Of a stretch of DNA of 64,000 nt, positions 1 through 7,093 are shown piece after piece (within the stretch, counting starts at the first letter, position 1; every line of letters starts with the position of its first letter). The translations under genes were made by a program, and so were the position numbers. The stretch is from Rhizobium leguminosarum. Its GTDB lineage: Bacteria; Pseudomonadota; Alphaproteobacteria; Rhizobiales; Rhizobiaceae. The notes beneath the pieces were generated by a model, which was not told the DNA's origin, did no database searches, and saw only the letters and a list, made by a program, of their open reading frames with translations. The stretch is taken from assembly GCF_002953715.1 (NCBI RefSeq), contig NZ_CP025013.1:930001-994000 (forward strand), in the 5' to 3' direction.

Positions 1-577
1 TGCAGTATCCTGCCTGTCTGCCTACGCCTTCGCCCGGCTGAAATTTCCCGGCCGCGAGGGGCTGCTGCTCACCTATCTCAGCACGCTGATGATCCCGCAG
101 GTCATGCTGGTCATCCCGCTCTTCCTCATCGTCAGCAAGCTCGGCTGGATCAACACCTATCACGGCATGATCCTGCCGGTCGCCTTCAGCTCCTTCGGCA
201 CGTTTCTGCTGCGCCAGTTCATTCTCGGCATTCCCAAGGATCTCGACGAGGCGGCGATGATGGACGGGGCTTCGCGCCTGCGCATCCTGGTCACGGTCAT
301 CGTTCCGCTTGCCATGCCGGCCATCGGCCTGCTGGCACTGTTCACCTTCATCGCACAATGGAAGAGTTTCCTCTGGCCGCTGATCGCCACCAGCGGCATC
401 GAAAAAGCTACGCTGCCGCTCGGGCTCACCCTGTTCCAGACACAGCAGGGCACCGCGTGGAACTACATCATGGCCGGCGCAACGATCTCCATGCTGCCCG
501 GCGTCATCCTGGCCATCGTGCTGCAGAGGGTGATCTACAAGGGTATCACCGTCAGCTCCGGCTTTGGCGGACGCTAG
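1..577 (+). CDS. Sugar ABC transporter permease, MalG-like (CUT1), 5' end missing
   Basis: Inner-membrane permease of a carbohydrate ABC importer. The frame is open from base 2, so the gene begins outside the window and only the last 191 codons are present. The visible part holds several hydrophobic helices and the cytoplasmic EAA loop (DEAAMMDGAS, near 247-276) that docks on the ATPase. The C-terminus, ending in an aromatic/basic segment and GGR, is typical of MalG-type permeases. Its binding protein, partner permease and ATPase would lie to the left; none of the sugar transport genes to the right belongs with it in an obvious operon. Substrate cannot be told from this fragment. Confidence 0.9.
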   Translation, partial: AVSCLSAYAFARLKFPGREGLLLTYLSTLMIPQVMLVIPLFLIVSKLGWINTYHGMILPVAFSSFGTFLLRQFILGIPKDLDEAAMMDGASRLRILVTVIVPLAMPAIGLLALFTFIAQWKSFLWPLIATSGIEKATLPLGLTLFQTQQGTAWNYIMAGATISMLPGVILAIVLQRVIYKGITVSSGFGGR

Positions 578-580
578 AGC

Positions 581-619
581 ACGATGCCGAAAGTGTGAGC
601 GGTTTTCGGACAACATCGT
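581..619. terminator. Rhizobial intergenic palindrome, probable terminator
   Basis: A hairpin begins four bases after the permease stop codon: ACGATG-CCGAAA (581-592) pairs with TTTCGG (604-609) and CATCGT (614-619), with a four-base bulge and an 11-base loop. From memory, this GATGCCGAAA...TTTCGG family is scattered after genes throughout Rhizobium genomes. It could end transcription, but no strong T-run follows. Bases 620-815 hold no gene; they are AT-rich near 740-785 and presumably contain the promoter of the next gene. Confidence 0.55.
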
Positions 620-815
620 CATAAGAACAAAGATTTATGCGCATCGTATCAAGTTTGACGTGTTGCCCTTCAAGTCCGGCCGATTGCCGCCGAAGAAGGC
701 GCGCGTGCCACTGCAAGATCATATCCTCGCGCTTAACTTTTGCTTCCGGTCGAAAAGTAAAATTTAACCAAAATTTGAAATAACGCTTTCATATCCGAAT
801 TGCGCAGGGGAATTC

Positions 816-1745
816 ATGAAAACGGCCACGCTTGCATCCATCGCCTTGGCGATATCGATCTCTGCTGCCAATGCCCAGACGATCGGGGTTTCGATGTCCG
901 ATCTCGACAAATTCAGAACGGCGCTTCTCAACGGCGTCGTCTCGCATGGGCAGACGATATCCGGCCTCAAGCTCGTCACCGAGAACGCCAAGGGCGACAA
1001 CGAACTCCAGAAGCAGCAGGTGCAGAAGCTCATTGCCGACAAGGTCGACGCGATCATCCTTGCCGTCTCCGATGGCGACCTCGGACCGCAAATGACCAAG
1101 ATGGCGGCAGATGCCAGCATTCCGCTGATCTATATCAACAACGTTCCTTCCAACCTCATGGACTTGCCGGACAATCAGGTGGTGGTCGCCTCCAACGAGA
1201 AGGAGTCCGGAACGCTGGAGACCAAGCAGGTCTGCACGCTCCTCAAAGGCAAAGGCCGCGTCGTCGTGCTGATGGGCGAACCCTTCCACGCGGCCGCCCG
1301 CGCCCGTACCCAGGACATCTCCGACGTCATCGCTACGCCGGATTGCAAAGGCCTTCAGATCGTCGAGCGCCAGGCCGCCTATTGGTCGCGCGATTATGCC
1401 GACCAGCAGATGCAGGAATGGCTGTCGGCCGGCGTCAAGTTCGATGCGGTCATCGCCAATAATGACGAGATGGCCCTCGGCGCTATCCGGGCCATGAAGA
1501 AAGCCGGCATGCCGATGAAGGATGTCGTCGTCGCCGGCGTCGACGCGACCGACGACGCGCTGGCGGCGATGGTGGCCGGCGATCTCGACGTCACCATTCT
1601 CCAGAGCGCTGTCGGACAGGGGGGTGCCGCTGTCGACGCCGCCGTCAAGCTTATCCGCAAAGAGAAGGTGCCGCGCGAAAACAACGTTCCCTTCGAACTC
1701 GTCACACCTGAGAACATTGCCACCTATCTGCCGAAGAGCCAGTAA
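816..1745 (+). CDS. Periplasmic sugar-binding protein (ribose/galactose-binding family, Peripla_BP_4)
   Basis: Secreted solute-binding protein of 309 residues. The first about 20 residues form a signal peptide ending ANA before QTIGVS. The mature protein resembles RbsB-type binding proteins: two Rossmann-like lobes, with [10 protein letters not shown] and [12 protein letters not shown] motifs, the latter typical of the second lobe, and a late [11 protein letters not shown] segment. The start ATG has an AGGGGAA ribosome binding site. No ATPase or permease of the ribose (CUT2) class lies beside it. The next gene, only 13 bases downstream, is a chemotaxis receptor, so the protein may deliver a ligand signal to that receptor rather than to an importer. 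That role is an inference. Confidence 0.85.
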   Translation: MKTATLASIALAISISAANAQTIGVSMSDLDKFRTALLNGVVSHGQTISGLKLVTENAKGDNELQKQQVQKLIADKVDAIILAVSDGDLGPQMTKMAADASIPLIYINNVPSNLMDLPDNQVVVASNEKESGTLETKQVCTLLKGKGRVVVLMGEPFHAAARARTQDISDVIATPDCKGLQIVERQAAYWSRDYADQQMQEWLSAGVKFDAVIANNDEMALGAIRAMKKAGMPMKDVVVAGVDATDDALAAMVAGDLDVTILQSAVGQGGAAVDAAVKLIRKEKVPRENNVPFELVTPENIATYLPKSQ

Positions 1746-1758
1746 GCATAAGAGGACT

Positions 1759-3906
1759 ATGATGTTGCATTTCTGGAATAAATTCGGCATTCGCGCACAG
1801 ATCACCTCGGGCTTCGTGCCGCTGATCCTGTTGATGAGCCTGCTCACGGTCAGCGCGATCTCGGGCATGAATGGGCTCGCCTCCATCTTCGCGTCCTATC
1901 GCGCCACGGCTGGTCAGAGTCTCGCCATCTCGGACTACAGCGACCAACTGAACGAGATTCAGATGTCGGCGGAAGCCTTCCGCTCCACGCCGACGCAGGA
2001 TGTCGTCGACCGCTTCCGCGCCGGTGTGAAGGCGTTCGACGCCGACGACCCGCGTTTTGCCGGCAACAAGGATCTGCAGTCCGGCCTTGCTGCGATCCGC
2101 CAGGACATTGCCGCTTATGGCAAGGCTTTCGAACAGATCGTCGCCCTTCAGGCCAGGCGTGACGCCTTGATCTCCAAGGTTACTGAATTCGGTCCCTGGA
2201 CCAGCATCGCGCTCAACGATGTCGTGCGCAGCGCCTGGCGCCAGAACGATGTGGCCTTGTTGCAGATGACGGCAGCGACGCTGGAGGCTTTGAACCGCAG
2301 CCTCTATTTCTCCGAGCGCTTCGTGCATTCCAACGATTTTGCGGCCTATGACACCGCGCAGGCAGCACTGGCCGAAGCGGTTGCGCTCAACGAAGCCGCC
2401 GCCAAGGCCGCGAAGAACGAGCTGCAGAAGAAGCGCCTGATGGGCGCCGGCCAGCTTATGCAGAACTACACCGCCCGTCTCGGCGACATGAAGGACGTCT
2501 TGCAGGCCTCCGGCAATATTCGCCAGACGCAGCTCAGCGTGCTCGCGCCGAAAATATCAGGCGGCTTCAAGGACCTGCAGGCCACCGTCACGGGCGCGCA
2601 GAAGACCCTGGACGGTTCTGTAGACGCAACGGTTGCCTCTGCGACCAGCACGACGCTTGTCATCAGCGGGTTGCTGATCGTCATCGGTCTCGTCCTTTCC
2701 TATTTTGTCGGCCGGCTGATTTCCTCGGCAGTGCGTAACATGGCACAGTCCATGGAGCAGCTTGCCCGCGGCGAGGAAGGGATCGTGATAACGGGTGTCG
2801 AGCACCGCCACGAACTGGGGGCCATGGCGCGTTCGCTGAAGGTTTTCCAGGAAACGGGGCGCGCCAAGCTGATCGCAGAAGCCAATGCCGAACGCGCCCG
2901 CCTGGCCGCCGAAGAAGAGCGGCTCCGCCAGGAGGCGGAGCGGCTCAGCGATGCGCAGGTGATGGAGCATGCCTTCCGCCAGATTTCCGTCGGGCTGGAC
3001 GCGCTTTCCAAGGGCGACCTCACCGTCCGCGTCGGCGAAGTCGACCATCGCTATGTCCGGATCCGGGATCATTTCAACAACTCGGTCGCAAGCCTCGAAG
3101 AGGCGGTCGACTCCGTCATTCGCGCGGTCGCCACCATCCGGTCCGGCCTTGCGGAAATCTCCACGGCGTCCAACGATCTCGCCCGCCGCACCGAACAGCA
3201 GGCAGCCTCGCTGGAGGAGACCGTCGCGGCGCTGGGTGACGTGACCCGCGGCGTCAACGGAACGGCGGAGGGTGCGAGCCGCGCCCAAGGTGTCGTGGCA
3301 ACGGCCCGCACCAATGCCGAAAAGGGCGGAGAGATTGTTGCCCGCGCCATCGACGCGATGACGGAAATTCAAAATTCGTCGTCCAAGATCGGCAACATCA
3401 TCAGCGTCATCGACGAGATCGCTTTCCAGACCAACCTGCTGGCACTGAACGCCGGCGTGGAAGCGGCGCGCGCCGGCGAGGCAGGCAAGGGCTTTGCCGT
3501 CGTCGCCCAGGAAGTCCGCGAGCTCGCCCAGCGCTCCGCCAATGCGGCAAGGGAGATCAAGCAACTGATCTCCACCTCCTCGGCGCAGGTCAAGACCGGC
3601 GTCCAGCTGGTGGGTGAATCCGGCCTCTCGCTCGAACAGATCGTCGAACAGGTCACCGCCATGAATGCGACCGTGGCCGAGATCGCCGTTGCCGCCCGCG
3701 AGCAGGCGATGAGCCTGCGCGAGGTCTCGGCTGCCGGCGACCAGATGGACAAGGTGACGCAGCAGAACGCCGCGATGGTCGAGGAGACCACGGCGGCGGC
3801 CCAGAGCCTGACACATGAAACCGAAAGCCTTGCCGAGCTGCTGCGGCGGTTCAGAACGGGCAGCGGCCGGGCATCGGAGCATCGTCACTACGCAATGGCA
3901 TCCTGA
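1759..3906 (+). CDS. Methyl-accepting chemotaxis protein
   Basis: Transmembrane chemoreceptor, 715 residues. Two ATG codons are in tandem (1759, 1762) after an AGAGGA ribosome binding site, which decides the start within a longer open frame. Transmembrane helix 1 is near residues 15-37 and helix 2 near 297-318, with a large mostly helical periplasmic domain between them. A HAMP domain follows, then a charged linker, a second HAMP-like stretch and the signalling hairpin with the conserved tip ([20 protein letters not shown], near 551-570). The C-terminus lacks an obvious NWETF-type CheR tether. It sits 13 bases after a sugar-binding protein gene and is probably co-transcribed with it, suggesting a ligand-loaded binding protein as its input. 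Confidence 0.93.
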   Translation: MMLHFWNKFGIRAQITSGFVPLILLMSLLTVSAISGMNGLASIFASYRATAGQSLAISDYSDQLNEIQMSAEAFRSTPTQDVVDRFRAGVKAFDADDPRFAGNKDLQSGLAAIRQDIAAYGKAFEQIVALQARRDALISKVTEFGPWTSIALNDVVRSAWRQNDVALLQMTAATLEALNRSLYFSERFVHSNDFAAYDTAQAALAEAVALNEAAAKAAKNELQKKRLMGAGQLMQNYTARLGDMKDVLQASGNIRQTQLSVLAPKISGGFKDLQATVTGAQKTLDGSVDATVASATSTTLVISGLLIVIGLVLSYFVGRLISSAVRNMAQSMEQLARGEEGIVITGVEHRHELGAMARSLKVFQETGRAKLIAEANAERARLAAEEERLRQEAERLSDAQVMEHAFRQISVGLDALSKGDLTVRVGEVDHRYVRIRDHFNNSVASLEEAVDSVIRAVATIRSGLAEISTASNDLARRTEQQAASLEETVAALGDVTRGVNGTAEGASRAQGVVATARTNAEKGGEIVARAIDAMTEIQNSSSKIGNIISVIDEIAFQTNLLALNAGVEAARAGEAGKGFAVVAQEVRELAQRSANAAREIKQLISTSSAQVKTGVQLVGESGLSLEQIVEQVTAMNATVAEIAVAAREQAMSLREVSAAGDQMDKVTQQNAAMVEETTAAAQSLTHETESLAELLRRFRTGSGRASEHRHYAMAS

Positions 3907-3923
3907 GGTCCGGATGCAGGCAA

Positions 3924-3952
3924 GCAAACGCCGCCGTCCGAAAGGGCGGCGG
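3924..3952 (-). terminator. Hairpin between convergent genes
   Basis: CCGCCGTCC (3931-3939) pairs with GGGCGGCGG (3944-3952) around a GAAA tetraloop, with one G-T pair. Read on the minus strand it is followed by GTTTGCTTG, so it more likely terminates the DUF3422 gene. It could also stop the chemoreceptor transcript, although no T-run follows on the plus strand. Confidence 0.5.
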
Positions 3953-3974
3953 TGAGCGAGTGTCTAGCGTGGCG

Positions 3975-5237
3975 TCAGTGGTTTCCTGATGCCGGACCGG
4001 CGGAGTGGCCGGCAATGCTCTTGCGAACATGACGAACCGCTGTCCAGACGGCAAAGAGCACGAGCGGGATGGCGCCGAGAACGGCGAGCTTGGCCACGTG
4101 GGGATCGACACCCAGTTCGGAGATACTTTCGAGACAGATCTTCGCCAGGCCGACGGTGTAATAGGTGATGGCGATGACGGAGAAGCCTTCGACCGCCTGC
4201 TGGATATGCACCTGGATGCGCGCCCGTTCTTCCATCGACGTCAGCAGCGACGCGTTCTGATCTTCGAGCTGAACCTGCACGGTGGTTCTAAGGAGGTCTC
4301 CGGCTAGGCTCACGCGTTCGGCCAGCTCATCAAGGCGGCGTTCGGCGGCTTCGACCGAGCGGACGGCCGGTTGAAAGCGCCGATCGATAAAGGTGCCGAG
4401 CCTCTGGCGCTGCTCGACGCGTTCCTCACGAAGCTCCGACACTCTGCTTGCCACGATCTCGGCATAGGCTTTCGTCGCGCCGAAGCGGTGACGGGCGAGC
4501 GCCGAGAAGTTGAGAACGTCCGATGAGAGCCTGGTTACCTCGGAAAGCAGTGCCTTGTCGACCTTGATCGCACTCTGCATATGCGCGATCAGCAGGTCGA
4601 GGCGCCGGTCGAAGACGGAGAGCTTCGACACCGTCTCGCGCGCCATCGGCAATGCCAGCAGCGCCATCATCCGGTATGTCTCGATCTCCAGGAAACGCCT
4701 GACCATGCGGCCGGTGCGATAGGCATTGAGATTGCGGTTGAAGAACAGAAATTCGACGAAACCGCTGTCGGTCAGCCGGAAGTTCGAATGCACTTCCGCA
4801 TCGCCGCCGCCGACCTGAGAGGCGACATAGTCGAGCCTCGGTTTTTCCGGACGCTGCCCGTCCTTCTCGTCGCGCACCAGCACCCGAACGGCCGCGATGA
4901 TCTTCCCGTCGATCTGGCGGCAGCAGGCCTGAAAGGCTTCCGGCGGATTACTGCCGGGTTCGGCCGACGCGGGAACGACGAAGGTCAGGGTGAGGAACTC
5001 GGTATGCGCCTCCCACTTCAGCCGGCCGTCGCCGATGCGGCCGATGCCGTGGTTGCCTTCGCGGGTCGTGGAGACATCCTCCAGTCCCGGCAGGGAGTTT
5101 GGTATGTGAGGAGGGGCATTTTCTCCGACGATAGCGACGTGCCACACATCCGTGTCGCCGTCGAAGTAAAGCGACGGCCGCGCGTGGAGCTCGTTGTGAA
5201 GTTCCCTTCGCAGCGGATGCTCGGAGCCCATCGGCAT
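3975..5237 (-). CDS. DUF3422 family protein, predicted membrane-anchored
   Basis: A 420-residue protein of the DUF3422 family, recognised from its N-terminal segment (HPLRRELHNELHARPSLYF) and overall layout. The middle is strongly helical and charged (around residues 200-330, rich in E, R, L), suggesting coiled coil. One hydrophobic segment near residues 380-402 (LAVLGAIPLVLFAVWTAV) should anchor it in the membrane with a short tail, and a weaker hydrophobic stretch precedes it. The start ATG has GAGGT nine bases upstream. Biochemical function is unknown for the family. It is a single-gene unit here, convergent with the chemoreceptor gene. Confidence 0.88.
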   Translation of the reverse strand: MPMGSEHPLRRELHNELHARPSLYFDGDTDVWHVAIVGENAPPHIPNSLPGLEDVSTTREGNHGIGRIGDGRLKWEAHTEFLTLTFVVPASAEPGSNPPEAFQACCRQIDGKIIAAVRVLVRDEKDGQRPEKPRLDYVASQVGGGDAEVHSNFRLTDSGFVEFLFFNRNLNAYRTGRMVRRFLEIETYRMMALLALPMARETVSKLSVFDRRLDLLIAHMQSAIKVDKALLSEVTRLSSDVLNFSALARHRFGATKAYAEIVASRVSELREERVEQRQRLGTFIDRRFQPAVRSVEAAERRLDELAERVSLAGDLLRTTVQVQLEDQNASLLTSMEERARIQVHIQQAVEGFSVIAITYYTVGLAKICLESISELGVDPHVAKLAVLGAIPLVLFAVWTAVRHVRKSIAGHSAGPASGNH

Positions 5238-5543
5238 GGAAATGCACCTCTATAAGGTAGACAGTCGCTGGGTCGCCTGATGTAAGCGGGTTGCCGGCAT
5301 GTGTGAATTGACCATGGCGCCTGCGAGCCGGCGAAGGCCGACAACGCCTATAGCCTCTCCCGAACCGCGTGTCACCATGCCTTCGCCATCGGGTGTGAAG
5401 GCCGGCATTCGTTCGGCCGCACGCTGCGGCAGCGGCTCCATGACGGCTTCGCCACAGATGACCCGCGATAGACCGCGCATCCGCATCGGTAGATCTCCGG
5501 CGTTGCCATCGACAATTCGAAACAGGTCGAAGTGTCCGTGGGG
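5238..5543. other. Gap without a convincing gene
   Basis: About 300 bases between the DUF3422 start and the terminator of the binding-protein gene. A 78-codon minus-strand frame (5250-5486) is open here, but it lacks a clear ribosome binding site and any recognisable feature, so I did not call it. The region should contain the DUF3422 promoter. Confidence 0.4.
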
Positions 5544-5580
5544 AAAGAAAAAGCCACGGCCCTGTTGCGAGGCCGTGGCT
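5544..5580 (-). terminator. Strong intrinsic terminator of the solute-binding protein gene
   Basis: Perfect 10-base stem AGCCACGGCC (5552-5561) / GGCCGTGGCT (5571-5580) with a 9-base loop. On the minus strand it is followed by TTTTTCTTT. It lies about 40 bases past the stop codon at 5619. Confidence 0.9.
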
Positions 5581-5618
5581 GCAGCATGCGCGCATTGTGC
5601 GGGACAACGCGTGACCGG

Positions 5619-6902
5619 TTACTTGGCGGCAAGCGCCTCGTTGACCTTGTCGACGTCGGCACTCATTGCCTTGAAGGTCTCGTCGAGGGAGAGTTCGCCG
5701 ACGATCAGCTGGCTCATCCTCTGGACGATGAGCTGATAGATGGCGGAGGATCCCTTGAGACGTTCCAGGTCCCGGGCTGCCTGCGGCACGCTATTGCGGC
5801 TTCCGAGGAAGACGGCCATCGCTTCCTTGGCATTCTTGCTCTCGAGCTTGTATTGCGGGTCCTTGATGTCGGCGCCCGTCAGGATGACGTAGTTTTCAGC
5901 GATTTCACGCTGGACCTTTTCAGAGCCAAGGAATTCGATGAACGCGGCCACGGCCTCCGGAGACTTGGTGCGCTTGAATCCGACGATCGCGGTGCCACCC
6001 GGCATCGCATAGCAGCCGGCATCGCCGCACGGCGCGCTGATTGCCGTCCAGTCGAAGGCGTCGCCAATCTTCTTCTGGAACGGATTGACCATCCAGTTGC
6101 CGGCGAGATAGGTCACGACGTTGCCGTTGACGAACTCGTCACCCATGTTCTTGTACTGGGTTCCGCCGGCAGCCCCCCACATTTCCTTCGGGAAGGAGCC
6201 GTCCTTCGTCCAGCCGTAGAGATCCGTGACATAGCGCTTGGCGGCATCGTCGGGGAAGAAGAACTTGCCGTCCTTGACGTAGTTCGAGCCGTAGGAGAAT
6301 GCCGCGCCGGAGAAGCGATGGCCCGAGCGATCCATCGTGAAGGGGATCTGGGCACCGGTCGCCTTGGCGACGCGCGCCGAGGCTTCGACGATTTCCTTCA
6401 GCGTGGCGGTGGGCTTCGGAAGCGGTTCGCCGGCCTGTTCGAACAGCGTCTTGTTGACGAAGGGCAGGTTGAAGGTCTGCGACGCGATATAGCCGTTGAT
6501 CGACTGCGGAGCGTTGACGCCGGGGAAACGAAGTGTGTTCAGGCTGTCGCCGTGCAGCTTGGCGAAGCCATCCGGGTCCTTCATGTAGGGACGCATGTCG
6601 AGGTAATAGGGGGCAAGCTGCCAGTCGGTGATTTTGGCGATGTCAGGGCCTTCGCCGACGGCAAGCTGTACCGGCAGCTGCTTGGCGACGGCATCATAGC
6701 CCGAAGAGACGAAATTGACCTTGACGTCGGGATGCGCCGCCTCGAATTCCTTGCTGAGCGCTTCCATCCGTTCGACGTAAGCCTGGTCGTCGTCGGTGAA
6801 GAGAAAGGTGATTGTCTTGGTTTCCGCCATGGCCGCGCCGGACCATGCGAAAGAAACGGTTGCAAGCGCCAGTGCGAAGGCACTTGAGAGATAGGTTTTC
6901 AT
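5619..6902 (-). CDS. ABC transporter solute-binding protein (CUT1 oligosaccharide class)
   Basis: Periplasmic binding protein of the family-1 (maltose-binding-like) class, about 427 residues, with a signal peptide ending near AMA-ETKTITF. Motifs include ALSKEFEAAHPDVKV and GWTKDGSFPKEMWG. Two in-frame ATG codons exist, at 6908 and 6902. The GGGAGG ribosome binding site abuts the first, so the second (spacing about 6) is the likelier start. It diverges from a glycoside-hydrolase operon encoding one ATPase and two permeases but no binding protein, so it almost certainly supplies that transporter. A 16-base palindrome matching one before the opposite operon lies just before its ribosome binding site. 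The presumed ligand is a pectin-derived oligosaccharide, inferred from context. Confidence 0.92.
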   Translation of the reverse strand: MKTYLSSAFALALATVSFAWSGAAMAETKTITFLFTDDDQAYVERMEALSKEFEAAHPDVKVNFVSSGYDAVAKQLPVQLAVGEGPDIAKITDWQLAPYYLDMRPYMKDPDGFAKLHGDSLNTLRFPGVNAPQSINGYIASQTFNLPFVNKTLFEQAGEPLPKPTATLKEIVEASARVAKATGAQIPFTMDRSGHRFSGAAFSYGSNYVKDGKFFFPDDAAKRYVTDLYGWTKDGSFPKEMWGAAGGTQYKNMGDEFVNGNVVTYLAGNWMVNPFQKKIGDAFDWTAISAPCGDAGCYAMPGGTAIVGFKRTKSPEAVAAFIEFLGSEKVQREIAENYVILTGADIKDPQYKLESKNAKEAMAVFLGSRNSVPQAARDLERLKGSSAIYQLIVQRMSQLIVGELSLDETFKAMSADVDKVNEALAAK

Positions 6903-6914
6903 TTTCATCCTCCC

Positions 6915-6930
6915 ATGAAAACATTTTCAT
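6915..6930. promoter_or_regulatory. Operator, copy 1 (LacI-type palindrome)
   Basis: ATGAAAACATTTTCAT, symmetric except for its central CA. It differs by one base from the palindrome at 7056-7071 on the other side of the divergent promoters. TGAAAA-NN-TTTTCA is the usual shape of a LacI-family operator. The likely ligand is the LacI-family protein encoded at 15498-16547. Confidence 0.75.
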
Positions 6931-6960
6931 CAATCGCGGCCTCAGCCATCGATAATTGAA

Positions 6961-6999
6961 TTTCATATACTTGACATTCATCCCGTCAAGCTATTTTCT
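6961..6999. promoter_or_regulatory. Divergent promoter region
   Basis: CTTGAC (6970-6975) and GTCAAG (6985-6990) form an inverted repeat whose arms are -35-like TTGAC boxes facing opposite ways. Leftward, TTGACG is followed after 16 bases by TATGAA. Rightward, TTGACA is followed after 15 bases by TATTTT. Both predicted start sites would place the two palindromic operators downstream, where a bound repressor would block transcription. The -10 boxes are weak, so this is a proposal. Confidence 0.4.
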
Positions 7000-7055
7000 G
7001 AGGCAATAGCGATGTTTTTGAGCAATTTTCAAATATCGCACACACAAATGACCTA

Positions 7056-7071
7056 ATGAAAATATTTTCAT
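7056..7071. promoter_or_regulatory. Operator, copy 2 (perfect 16-base palindrome)
   Basis: ATGAAAATATTTTCAT is a perfect palindrome, ten bases before the GGAGG ribosome binding site of the operon's first gene. It has 15 of 16 bases in common with the palindrome at 6915-6930. Confidence 0.8.
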
Positions 7072-7093
7072 AGGATTGCGGAGGAGGCGGTCT

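Noticed and set aside
5250-5486. A 78-codon minus-strand frame between the DUF3422 and binding-protein genes
   Set aside because: No convincing ribosome binding site, no recognisable motif, and it covers the region where promoter signals are expected.
7076-7093. TTG 7076 as the start of the 840-residue protein
   Set aside because: The purine-rich GGAGGAGG lies after this codon and at proper distance from GTG 7094, which is the better start.
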